Below are positions 22,389 through 33,500 of a DNA stretch of 64,000 nt, piece by piece. A program made the translations under genes and the position numbers. The notes below the pieces were generated by a model. The model was not told the origin of the DNA and did not search any database. It saw only the letters and a list, made by a program, of their open reading frames with translations. The stretch's first letter is position 1. Every line of letters begins with the position of its first letter. This stretch comes from Podospora pseudocomata. Its lineage: Eukaryota > Ascomycota > Sordariomycetes > Sordariales > Podosporaceae. The stretch lies in the NCBI RefSeq assembly GCF_035222375.1, contig NC_085887.1, forward strand, positions 1,153,501 through 1,217,500. Reading direction: 5' to 3'.

Positions 22389-23460
22389 TGTGAATGTGCT
22401 AGATTTCCTGGATAGCAGGAGGCCAGATACATAATTTGAAGTTTCTTACCTGAGTCTTATGTTAAATCCAGGTACATCAACACCCTAGGATCACTTGCAC
22501 TTATCCCAGCTAGACAACGACTTTATTCGAGCTAACTATCAATCCTGTCCCCAGCTACCCAGCGACTTTATCCCAGCTAGCCAGCGACTTTATCCCAGCT
22601 GGCCAGCTACTTTATCCCCGCTAACAAGCGACTCTATCCTAGCTAACCACTAAATTAGTTAACAATGCCGTAAGTTATGATCAAGCGGTTTACATGTTGG
22701 GATGGAATTATCTAAACGTTGGGATAAATTGTGTCCTGAGCCGGGACGAAGGCCAGGGGACGAGAAATTGACACAACGGGCACTGAGCAGATATGAAACA
22801 TAAGTATGTAGGTACCAGGTATGAGTTACAAGCCACTGACTACCTAATTCCTATCTTTATTATCCATGCATTTGATTCCCAGTAAGCGTGATTGATACCA
22901 ATGTCAAAACCACCTGATAGATCTCATCATTTAATGTTTCAACAATTTGAACTTTTCCCTCTCAGATGAACTCCGCCTGGCTTGATCACTGTTTCGAGTC
23001 CGGCAACATTGCTCCTACAGTTTTCCACACTATATTTGCTACCTTAGCTCAGCCTGTTCATGAATGGCTGTCGGTGCTTCCTGCTGTCTCTTGACCCCAT
23101 TTCAAGGATTCATTTCATGGAGCGGTTTACCAAGGTCACGTTATGCCTTGCAACATGACTGATGTTCAATATCTCCCTGGTGGAGGAGATGAACAAGGTC
23201 AGCGCCGATAGTGAATCTTGAGGTTTTGGGGTACTTGGTCCTGTCCGCTTTGGGTTGCTGAGGGGTTTGGTATATGGAAAGATGCTGGTTGGACTGGCTG
23301 AGGACCATGGTGATGGGTGGGGTGGCTTTGGCAGAGGTTGGTCTCGGATCCATTCTTTTGTGGGTTCAGGTAGGTAGCTACCAGGCAGCTAGTCAACGTC
23401 CACATGAAGTTGTGGGTGGCCTCGACAGCTCAGCGGCCCATCGAAACTCACACACCCATC
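22389..23460. other. AT-richer spacer with minisatellite
   Basis: No gene recognised. It holds a 22-bp minisatellite (separate entry) and AT-rich single-copy sequence between about 22660 and 23060. I looked for long terminal repeats and transposase fragments and found none I could support. Confidence 0.5.
22508..22658. repeat. 22-bp minisatellite, about six to seven degenerate units
   Basis: Units of the type AGCTAGCCAGCGACTTTATC(CC) follow each other. Three central ones are nearly identical (AGCTACCCAGCGACTTTATC, AGCTAGCCAGCGACTTTATC, AGCTGGCCAGCTACTTTATC) and the outer ones are diverged. Confidence 0.85.
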
Positions 23461-25334
23461 TCAAAAATGCTTAACGTACTTCTCCAACGGTTCGATCACA
23501 GAGATCAACACCTCTTGAACGAACTCGGCTTTCCCCAGGTCTGGTGTGTCGACAAAGTTGACACCGACACACCTCGCAGTGACATCCGCCAGCTCCGGCC
23601 CATGTGTCATTTCCACCTCCTCCTGCCACTCCTGCGCCGCCCGCCAATGTGTCCAATCATTCGCCGACCCATCGGAGTTACAGTGAGCTTTGTAGTAGGG
23701 TTGGTCTTCGATGCGTTCCTGAAAGAGGAGCTGGAGGAGAGTCGTTCCAAGTGTGAAAATAGTCATCTGTGCGTGTTCTCTGGCGTTGGCCACTTGTCGC
23801 TCCAGTGCCGAGCGGATAGAAGTGTGGTGGAAGTAAACCATGGGGGGTGCATTTCTGACAACCTGGACATCGCGATCATCCCAGGCTTGGGGGATCCAGG
23901 CGGATGTTCCCAGTCCGAGAATGGTGTACGCAAGCTTGATGCCTATGCGAATACGCTCGCTGAGAAGAAGGGAGGCTGACTTGCGAAAGTCCACTAGTGT
24001 TTGTATACTTGACTTTAACGAGGACCCTGTCTCACTTGGATGTTGTCGTTTAGCACTTAGAGTGATTGTGTTGTCCTCACAGTGAATGGTGTCTCCATGT
24101 TGCTCCAGCACAGATATGGGATTTTTCAGGAGGTTGCAACCAACCCGGAGCTTCTTTGGGACAGGCGATGCTGCCTCAGGAAGTTTGGGTACTGCATGGC
24201 GTTGTGCCGAATCTGGTTTTGCGAGCTTTGCCGTTTTCCTAGGCATCCAGATGGGGTCTATGATGGATTGACGTGGATTTACCGCGGTTTGGAAGCTTGA
24301 GAGTGCGAGCACCGTGGAATTCTGCTGTTCCCCTGCCTTGACATGCATCTCGAACCCGGCATCCAGCCGTATACGAGCGGTTAGGTCTGCCACCTGATCG
24401 AACAAGGGCTCAGCATTGCCGCTCCCGTCACAGGTAGAGTCCACTCCAGCAGAGACTTCGACGCCTACTTCCACAGGCATGTTTGGTGGCTCATTTGAAC
24501 CCAGAAACAGGTTGATAGCCCCCCTTCCTGGCTGTTTTGCGTGGTGATCAAACCAGACCGTAGCTATCCCACACGGATGAAGAGTTTGACACCTGCAATG
24601 CCAACTTTCAGGTCGAAAAGCCCTGTAGAGCTGAGCCGTCTTAGACTGCATGTCAAGATAAGGAGCCGTGGCAGCTAGACATGCCTTCCACTCCTCCTTG
24701 CCCATGATAGCTGGCGCAAGCAATGTGGCTTGCGCTATACGAAGGTCCGCCTCGAGAAATCGGCTGATTTGTGTGTTTATCGTGGTTACTTCTTTCATCA
24801 GATCCCGCTTTTTTGTGAAGCTAACAGCCAGTCTCAGAATTGCAAAATCAACAGTCCCCGAACGTGGGATGTGAATCTAGAGGTGAACATTGTGTCAGAA
24901 TCCATCATGGTCCTCGCTGAACGTGACCATTCCTAACGTACCTTTCCGTCTTGTATGGGCATCAACAGAATACAAATCTCTTCCAGAATTTGGTTCAGAC
25001 GGCGAAGCTTTTCCATGAACCACACCAACTTTTCTCTGCCAAGTCGAGCCTTCAGCATCGATCGGAGCTTTGAATCGTGCCATCCTCTCGAATGCGCGTT
25101 GTTCAAGAGGTCTGACTCTGTGGCGGCATCCAAGGCCAAAGGTCGTAGAAGAAGCTCCACGTTCTGTCGAAATGCAATGAGTTCATCTTCGACGGCAGAG
25201 ATAAAGTCGGGGAATTGTGATGAAAACTTCCACCAGAACTTTGTCATCTGAAGATAACCCCGCACTAGCTTCCCACCGTCGATGATGAGTGGAAAAGTGC
25301 CGAGGACGACACCGGCCACTTCGAGGCCAGACAT
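23461..25334 (-). CDS. DUF7580-type protein, 602 aa
   Basis: Two exons: 24942-25334 and 23461-24876. The N-terminus (MSGLEVAGVVLGTFPLIIDG) and the following helical region (FSSQFPDFISAVEDELIAFRQNVELLLRPL) are characteristic of a large uncharacterised fungal family with a C-terminal DUF7580 region. Here the C-terminal third (about 380-602) reads LLLSERIRIGIKLAYTILGLGTSAWIPQ and TIFTLGTTLLQLLFQE. It resembles the C-lobe of a protein kinase, but I see no catalytic HRD or DFG, so a pseudokinase-like fold is possible at most. The middle contains a glycan/antigen-like beta segment (SWHCRCQTLHPCGIATVWF). It is transcribed away from the gene at 25628 with only 293 bp between starts. Members of this family are common in lineage-specific gene sets; the molecular role is not known. 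Confidence 0.82.
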
Positions 25335-25627
25335 GTGGATTAAGGTTGATGGGCTCCGATACCTTGACGAAATTATTAAAGGCGAATATCAAGTTCCCTC
25401 CGAATACCTCCCAGCCTTTCTTCTGTCAATCTTCGACGACAGCTTTATTGTGGAGGGGTGCGTTCTGGTCATGCACGTCAGTGCAAATACTACCCGCCCC
25501 AATCGAAGAGGGGTAAGCGTCAGCACCTTGCGGGGGCTTGCCGATGTCGAAGGTCATCTTCACCAGTGTTTGATATCATCTGTGTCGATTTTCAACTTTG
25601 TTAAAGTACCGAAGAAGCCCCTTGAAC
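25335..25627. promoter_or_regulatory. short bidirectional promoter
   Basis: The 293 bp between the ATG of the DUF7580 gene (-) and the ATG of the C2H2/TPR gene (+) must hold both promoters, unless leaders overlap. Co-expression of the pair is a reasonable inference. Confidence 0.6.
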
Positions 25628-28017
25628 ATGTCACAAATATCAGAGTACGTTGATCCCGAACTTTTGTTTGACTCAGCGAGGCAATGTTGGGCAAATTTCG
25701 AACACTTAATTCAAATCCTTCCGCGAGATCACCAGCATACCATCACAGCACACGATACCCAGGGCCGCTTCAGTGTCTGGAGACAGGATCTGGAGGGGTT
25801 ACAAGACGAGCTACTTTGGAACTCGACAGATGAACGGAAACAGGATGCTCACAATGCCATCTACGATACCCTCCTAAATCTTAACAGTGCCCTGAACGAC
25901 GGTATGGAAACTCCCTCTCCAAGGTGGACGTTTCAGCTTCTAACTCCTGCCCTTCATCTACCCACATTAGTTGGATCGGTACTTTCCGAAGAGCAGCCCG
26001 GCAGTCATGAAGATGATCTCATGTCTCTGCTGGGAGATGAAGAGCAAGCAGACCCAGAGAACGCAGAACTCGTTGCGTTTCTTTCCTCGCCAACAACTCG
26101 AGTTGATGAACTTTTTCTCAGTATTCGGTCTCATATAGACCGTTTGTTCAAGCTGGCCTCCTTGTTGCGACGCGAAATTCGTCATGAAAGCAGCAGTCTA
26201 GCTACAATACCTGTTCCGACACCAGGAGAAGATTTCATCTATGATTATCACATGTGCCGCCTCCAAAGAAAATATCCGAAGCTATCTCAACAGCCTCGGC
26301 TTTGCAAGACACTTGGACAGGCCCTTTTATTCCGCCGCGCGTTAATTCTTAGGAAGAGCAAAACGAAAGACCGACATGCGCCAGAAATCACCCCTCAACT
26401 GGAGCCGAGGAGCCTACCTACGTTGTTATCAGGCAACGAATCAAAGTCAAAGTCTCCAGCCCCGTCTATGACCCCAAAGGAGAGCACGGCAATCAACACA
26501 TCTGCAACCGAAAAGGATACAACTCCTACGTATGATACGGACACTGGGACCGAACGAGTTGTCTTCGAGGAAGACAATGGTGGGCTGGAGGTAGCAGACT
26601 TGACCACATTTGTCATTGATGGGATCCCTCTTCAGTTCGGCAGACCTTTTCAGTGTCCGTTCTGTGGTGTCATCAAATCAATTGGCACACGGTCCGAATG
26701 GAGGTATGTTGATTGTTTGACAGCAGGCTTGCAGTCTTTTATTTCTGCGACTGGGTGCTAATTTGGAATTGTCTTTTTAGGCAGCACGTGTCTGAGGACC
26801 TCAAACCTTACGTCTGTACATCCCAGCAATGCGGATCGGGTCTGTTTGCAAGTCGACGCGAGTGGTTCAGCCACGAACTTGAGTTTCACAGAAGCACCTG
26901 GAAGTGTCAGCCCTGTCACGTAAGGTTTCTGTCTCGATCGACTCTGATGCAGCACCTTAACACCAAGCACCAATCCCAAAACCTGAAAACCAGCAATATT
27001 TTGGCCATGGTTCAAACAAAAAGAGACTCCTCTACTAGATCCTGCCCACTGTGTGACGAATGGACAACGCAAGAGACGGAGAGGGACAGCACGAGCTTTT
27101 GTCAGCATCTGGGAAGGCATTTGCAGCAGATTGCACTGGAGGCGATACCACCGCTAAAAGGGATGGAAGCAATACCATTGATATCGCCTAGGCTCCTTGA
27201 CCAGAGCGCGATCTTGCGGTTGCAGCCAGTGCAGAAAGTGGAAGCAGATATGAGGCTTCTTGGAATCGACCACCCTGACACTTTGAAGAGTATGACCAGG
27301 TTGGTATGGGAGTTGACTGACAGTGAAGAGTACTCGGTTGCTGAGCCGTTGGCGTTGAAAACGTTTGAAATGAGTAAACAGGCGCTAGGGGAGGACCATC
27401 GCGAGACACTCTACAGAATGTATACGCTCGCTGAGGTATATCGTCGTACCCATGACAACAAACACGAATCGGAATCTCTGGCACTGCAAGGGCTTGAGGC
27501 GGCAAAAAGAGTGCATGGAGAGGATGATCTCAGCGTGGCAGATTTCCTATCTGTACTAGGAGAGATTTACTCGGACCTGGATCGATTATCGCTTGCCGCT
27601 GACGCACAAAACAAAGAGCTGAGGATATACATGGAGAACTTTGGAGAAGAAGATCCCAGCACTATGCACTGTATGGGCAAGCTATCAGACACATTATTGG
27701 ACGACAAGAGGTACACAGAGGCGGAGCATTTCGCCTTCCAAGCCTTCGAACTGCGAAAGAGGGCGTCTGGACCGGATCACACGGAAACTCTGGTCAATAT
27801 GTACAATCTGGCATTGATTTGGCACGCCATGGGCCGCTACGATGAAGCAATCCAGTTGCTGGAGGACTATATTCAAATACAGCGGAACATCCTAGGAGAA
27901 GAATCTACTACAAACATCGAGACGTGGCAGATGTTGCTGGAAAGTTGGAAGGCCCGTCAAGTCTCCAGCCAGCCACAGAATGCCAGGCGAGGTAAATCGC
28001 GAAGTGGCGGTCAGTAA
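25628..28017 (+). CDS. C2H2-like zinc-finger and tetratricopeptide (kinesin-light-chain type) protein, 770 aa
   Basis: Two exons: 25628-26703 and 26781-28017, with the join coding for WRQHVSEDLKPYVC. Residues 1 to about 200 form a helical region typical of a fungal C2H2 family (FDSARQCWANFEHLIQIL). About residues 343-460 hold Cys/His pairs of a divergent finger cluster (CPFCGVIKSIGTRSEWRQH, CTSQQCGSGLFASRREWFSH, CQPCHVRFLSRSTLMQH, CPLCDEWT ... FCQHLGRH). About residues 510-755 are tetratricopeptide repeats of kinesin-light-chain type (LGIDHPDTLKSMTRLVW, LGEDHRETLYRMYTLAEVYR, VHGEDDLSVADFLSVLGEIY, SGPDHTETLVNMYNLALIW). An ATG ten codons upstream is possible, but 25628 (MSQISEYV) fits the family start better. 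Such repeats act as the sensor half of many fungal NOD-like proteins, but no nucleotide-binding domain is present here. A scaffold or regulator is inferred. Confidence 0.85.
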
Positions 28018-28294
28018 AATGTTGGAGCTAGACAGCGTACTATACGATGCCCATCATACTCAGCTCAAGGGCTGCGGAAGCTGGGTTACCGAACTGCAAA
28101 CCCAGGATGCCACTACTATAGCTCCAATAATAATCGAGTTCAGTCAAGCTGGTGTTTCTCAGTAAATACTACGTCTCTATCCGGGTCTCGGAGATTATGT
28201 CCTCGTACATATTTTCAACCATGAAGCCGCCGAGGCCGGAAATATTGGCCATCAGCCCCAACTTTAATAGCAGCACATTCTTACCCAAATTATC
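28018..28294. other. intergenic before 5S gene
   Basis: 3' flank of the C2H2/TPR gene; no gene seen. Confidence 0.6.
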
Positions 28295-28413
28295 ACATAC
28301 GACCATAGACAGCTGAAAATACGGCATCCCGTCCGCTCTGCCCGAGTCAAACAGCTGATCGCCAGACTAGTACTCAGGTGGGTGACCACTGGGGAATCCC
28401 TGGTGTTGTATGT
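28295..28413 (+). rRNA. 5S ribosomal RNA gene, dispersed single copy
   Basis: 119 nt from ACATACGACCATAGAC to GGTGTTGTATGT. The ends pair (ACATAC with GTATGT, helix I). CAGCTG near nt 18 pairs with CAGCTG near nt 62 (helix II). The segment CGGCATCCCGTCCGCTCTGC is the conserved fungal loop B/C region and AGGTGGGTGACCAC is the internal box C. A TTTT run follows at once as a polymerase III terminator. Dispersed single 5S genes, rather than arrays, are known from Neurospora and relatives. Some positions differ from common fungal forms, so a recent pseudogene cannot be excluded. Confidence 0.88.
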
Positions 28414-28962
28414 TTTGGTGAATTTTTGGCTCCACTCAATGCCCCTTTTAAACCCTTTTAATCCTGCTCTTAGTCTTCGCGGAGCCGACAGATACCATCC
28501 ACCAACAGCTCCCCATCTTTGATCTGAACATTTCCAGTTACCTTCACAGCCCCGGAATTATCGCGGCAACGGAAGTCCTGACCGACATTTCAAGATAGTT
28601 GAAACTCGCTAATGAGAATCATTGCAGATGTTGGTATGTTGTTGGTTGCTAGTTGCACAACCAACCCATCATCACACCCCTGTTCCAAGGTTACATAGGA
28701 GCTGACTATTGCTACAGAAATCATCATATGTCCTAATATGGAAATGTTCGTGACTAGGCTTTGTGTAATGCATTGATATTCAACAACCAACAACCACATC
28801 GCCCTAACCAGACCTCGCGACCCTTGTATCTTGCCCCCGTGTTGTTGCCGGTGTATGGAATTCTCTGTATAAGATCCCGAAAAGACGCCCTTCAAACCCA
28901 ATTCTTTGAACTCTTCATCAGCTGATCAGACTTTTATTTCTGTACTATCTTGAAACCTCAAC
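28414..28962. other. intergenic between 5S and LysM gene
   Basis: No gene recognised; the last 100 bp are the leader of the LysM gene. Confidence 0.6.
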
Positions 28963-29560
28963 ATGGGCCAATGCCAATCCATCAACGCCCAACCCGGCGA
29001 AGGCTGCTTGTACGTCTACCACTCTCAACTGGATTCCCCTCTTTGACATCAATTCGCCTCACTAAACCTCTCCCACAAAGTGAACTAGCCCAACGTTGCC
29101 GCATCTCGCAATACGACTTTGACCGCTTCAACCCCAACGTCTGTGGGAACATCTACGTCGGCATGCGCATGTGCTGCACCGAACCTGTCTGCTGCCTCTC
29201 CCCACCATCGAGTCGCCGGCGGACGGTACCCCCACCGCCAACCATCGAGCTATCGCCCCCACCCCCCGCTGGTGGGTCGTGCGAGACTTACACCGTGAAG
29301 GGCGGGGACACCTGTGAGGATATCGCTTCTGCTTTTGGGGTCTCGGAGGATGGGCTTGATAGGATTAATGTCTTCACTTCTGGTTGGGGAGGGTGTTCTG
29401 CTCTTGTGGACGGGACGGTAATTTGTGAGTGTCTGGTTCTCTTTTGTGGTTTCTATGGCGGCTGTAAGTACATATTCAGTGCGGATTTGCTAACATGGCT
29501 TTTCTGTCAGGCGTTAAGGAGTCTGTACCGGATGACGAGTCGGAGTTGAGGAAGTTGTAA
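28963..29560 (+). CDS. LysM-domain protein with two LysM-like modules, 146 aa
   Basis: Three exons: 28963-29009, 29081-29424 and 29511-29560. The first module spans QCQSINAQPGEGC, FELAQRCRISQYDFDRFNPN and VCGNIYVGMRMCC. A Ser/Pro linker (TVPPPPTIELSPPPP) follows. The second module is CETYTVKGGDTCEDIASAFG then VSEDGLDRINVFTSGWGGCS. The end is ICVKESVPDDESELRKL. The Cys spacing resembles the LysM regions attached to subgroup-C fungal chitinases; LysM domains bind N-acetylglucosamine polymers. The deduced start MGQCQSINAQ has no hydrophobic signal peptide, although the cysteines suggest an extracellular protein. Either a leader exon lies further upstream, or the protein is secreted unconventionally, or it is a detached chitinase piece. 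Confidence 0.75.
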
Positions 29561-30523
29561 AGCGGAATGGGAGGGGCCTTTGGTGTTATATGTATTTTCT
29601 TTCTGTAAGAAAGACACGTCATGTTACTTTATCACTACTCTATTTACCTTGCCTTGGCGTAAATACCTAGGTGTACTGTGATATGTAACTTGTGGATAAT
29701 CCACTTGTTATCATCATCAGCTTGCAACACAACGGCGCATGCATGCAGAAAATAATTCAGAGCTGTGATCACAGATGTATGGATCCCAAATTACCTAAGA
29801 TACTTGGCCAGGTCCTTGCGTTTGTTCTTGCGTTTGATGGAGAGACTGAGCCATAACCACTTTCTGTTTGCACCTAACCAACACGGCCTGTTCTCAGGGG
29901 CTTGCAAAGCCCCGAACAGCTAGCGTCTTTGGAATTCGTTAACTACCAGGTACTTGCAAAAGAATATCCGGGTCTAGAAGTCTCTTGTTGTTGTTTTTTT
30001 GACCACATCGTGAGGCTCTGCGTCTGAGAGGGGGTCGAGAGGTGCACCACACACAGCACAATCCAAATCTTTAGTTGGGACAACACACCGGTACCGGAAT
30101 CATGCAGATTGAGCTAATTTCCTCACCATTCGAATCGATCAAATGATCAAATCAAATCATTATTCTTATCTTGCAGGCGCCCCAAAAGTATTGTCGGCAA
30201 ATGATACGCCGTCATTGCTCAGCCTTATGCGGGGCGAGCACCATCGCCCTTCGTGGTGTTCTAGTTTTGGAAAATGCAGTTTTGGAATTGTCAGGAGGTG
30301 TTGGCTTGAGGCTTGGCGAACATGACGCCAGCCTTTCTAACGGGGGTCTCGTTCCTCTCGGCTCTTCTTCCTGGCTCCCTCTGGCATTATCTTTCTTCTT
30401 GTCCTTTTATCTTACGGCTTCGCTTGATCACTGCCTGTTGGATCATACTCTCGCGTTCATAGCTCTTTTCACCACACACCAACTTCTCTACCCCGGGGTC
30501 AATTTGACGCTATCAACTTGATA
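29561..30523. other. intergenic region
   Basis: About 960 bp with no supportable gene. A frame at 30171-30521 has no domain and overlaps the CT-rich leader of the following locus. CAATTTGACG just before the start is shared with the leader of the truncated copy at 21778. Confidence 0.55.
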
Positions 30524-33500
30524 ATGACAGTTTCTCAGACCTTGGAAAACGGACAGCCGCCTTGTAATGAGCAAATTCAGGCCCCAGAGTCCTGTGTTGC
30601 TTGCCAACTCACAAACAAGAAAGTCTGGACTTGCGTCCAATGTGGGCATTATACCTTTTGCGATGACTACTGGGACAAAGAGCGCCCTCATGGTCCTGGT
30701 ACGCCGACAAGATAGGTCCGTTGAGTAAGCAGACTCGTTTCGGATAATTTTCAACAGGTGCTAGGGGTTTCAACAACCGTCCACACGAAAAGGTTGACCC
30801 GGCATTTGTTGAACGTCTTGAACGTATCTTCGGCGAAGGGAGGAGTAAGGAAGACCAAGCAGAATTATTCGATACTGATGCGGAAACCATGTGGTTTGGT
30901 GTGAACAAGAGCAGCGATGAATCGTTTCTCGACTATTCAGACCGCTTGATTGCTATAATGTTGGAAAGTGATGGGTTCAGCACGTCAGATCGTTATCCGC
31001 AGTTGATCTCCTTTGTTGGCAAAACAGGTACATCGAACATGCAGTCCTGATCCTCCTAAACTTATCGCTAACAACAGCAGGTAAGGGTAAGAGCACAGTC
31101 ATCGGCCGCGAGCAAGCGAGTATTGTGGGCACCAAATCCTTTCCTGCGCCCGTGAACGGTCTAACCGACGACCTCATATCGACTTCTGGAGACGTCCACC
31201 TTTATGTCGACCCAGCTACTCATCATGAGAAACACCCCGTCTTACTTGCCGACTGCGAAGGCCTGGGTGGCGGCCAAAGTGTACCAAGAGCCAAGGAACA
31301 TCAGAGCAGTAGAAAGGTCTGCACGGCGAAAGTTCCAGCGAAAGATCGGGTGGGCCAAAGACTCCAGAACCTCCTCCAGGGTGTATGCTGTGAAGTGTTT
31401 GTTTCCTCGAATACTTTACACATTCTCGGACGTCATTGTGTTTGTGGTTCAGGAACCTAGGTAAATCACTTATGCAATATCCACGTGGATTTCTACTGAC
31501 CTGCTTTTCTTGATACCAAGGAGGACATTTCAATCAGATGTTCTGGTGAACTTGGTGGAATGGGCGTATTCCTCTATCGAGAAAGCTGTTAATCAACCAG
31601 TTCTACCTCATCTCATCATTACACTAAACCGAACCGACAATGCCATCAATGAGGAGCAATGGGACCTTCGCACCGCTACAGATATGCTACTAGCGGCTCA
31701 ACAAGATATCACGCAGGTTCCCGAACTTATCAGAATTGTTCAGGGGCTAAAGCTCAGCGGCCACAGTGTGAAGTCCGCAAAAGAGCTTCTCGAATGCTTT
31801 TACCAGTCCATTACAGTTGTTCGTATTCAACCACAGGACGATATATGCAGATCGATGAACAAATCGGTAAACTCTACAATACAATTAGAGACAGGGCCAC
31901 GAGTTCGCACACAGAGAAGAGGTCCATACGTATGGCGCTTAATGCGGAAAAGCTCCACCAATTCATGAACGCCGCATACGATTACTTTTCAGAGAACCTC
32001 GATAAGCCGTTCGACTTTGTCAAGGAGGCCTTACACCTTGACCCCATGCCTCACGACTTTCAGGGCCATATGCTACACCTTGTACTCGCCGTTCGCAACG
32101 GAATGAGTGGTATGGGATATCCCAACACCGAGCGCCAGCTCCTGGAGAAGGTGAAGTCCCTGCTCGCATCCTGTATGACACTTGTTATCACTCGAACAAT
32201 CCCACAGGTGAGAAGTTTGATCTCTGAGTTAGGTAATTTAGTAACTAGCTGACAGATATTGCAGGGACAATCAAGGACCTCTTGAATAACACGTTTCGCA
32301 AACCAGCGAGAATGGCTTTTGAAGAGCTCTGTGACAAATGGCTACCTTGTGGCTTTGAAAGCAACGGTTATACGTGTTGCAACGTCCGATTTGCCCATGT
32401 TAAGGGTCACCAGGCCTCGAATGGCAAAATATTTCAGAAGGGGCCATATCAACCAAGCATCACTGACGACCAGTTCGAGGGGTGGTTTAATGGAATCGGT
32501 GCAGAGCTGAAGAAGATGATGGAAGAGCTCCCACGTGCCGGAAGCGAAAAGGACAATGCTTGGGGTAAGCATCTTCAGCGCTTGGAGCGGTTTTATGACG
32601 ACAACTCAAAGCTCTCCCACTCGGAAAATGTCAGCCACGGGACTTGTTTTTGCTGCATCAACAACGTTCCAGAGCATGTCTTGCCTTGCGGGCATATTTT
32701 GTGCACCGAGTGTGTTAGCGCCCTTGGTGATCATAAAGAACGGGACATCATGCTCGTCAGATATTGCCTTCGCCGCCACACGCATAATTGGGACAGGGAT
32801 CCAGTTCAGATTAGGTTCAAGCCAGAGGGTGCTGGAAAACGTGCTTTGTGTCTAGATGGGCAAATCTTACATCACACCCTCTCATGTCCCTGTTCCATGT
32901 ACACTCACTGACAATCTCCATTTATCAGAAGTGGTGTACGGGGTCTTGTTGAGTTGATCATGCTGGAGGAATTACAGAAACTCCTCAACAACATCCCCGT
33001 GCAAAACTTTTTTGATCTGATTGTGGGTACCAGGTAAGTTCATATTGCTCTCAGCTTGCCACCATCAGGCATTGTGAAGCTAACTATGAACTCTTTAGCA
33101 CCGGAGGAATCGTTTCTCTCGGCCTGGGCGTAAAAGATCTTCCTGTATCAGAGTGCATACGCGATTTCAAGGACCTCTGTGGGAAGGCGTTCACCCCCCG
33201 AAGACTGAAAAAGCTGTGAAGCAGCTGGTACAGGACAAGACCTCTCAAAGAAGGGGTGCAGGGAGTCTTCGGGGAGGACTCTTTACTATTTGGTGACAAA
33301 CACAAGGGACCTCGGTTGCATGTCAAAGTTGCGATCAGGGAAGTCTCACAAGCCGATCCTGCTAACCAACTACAACGTCACCGGCCCCAAACGCGAGAAG
33401 TTTAGGCGTATGTGGTATTCGTTCTTTGCCTGCTCTTCCCTTCTGGAACATACCCCAGCTAGGAACCTCAGGTAATCAAGGTACTAACTGATCATAGCGA

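Noticed and set aside
22389-23460. Possible transposon remnant in AT-richer spacer
   Set aside because: No terminal repeats, target-site duplication or coding motif found by eye.
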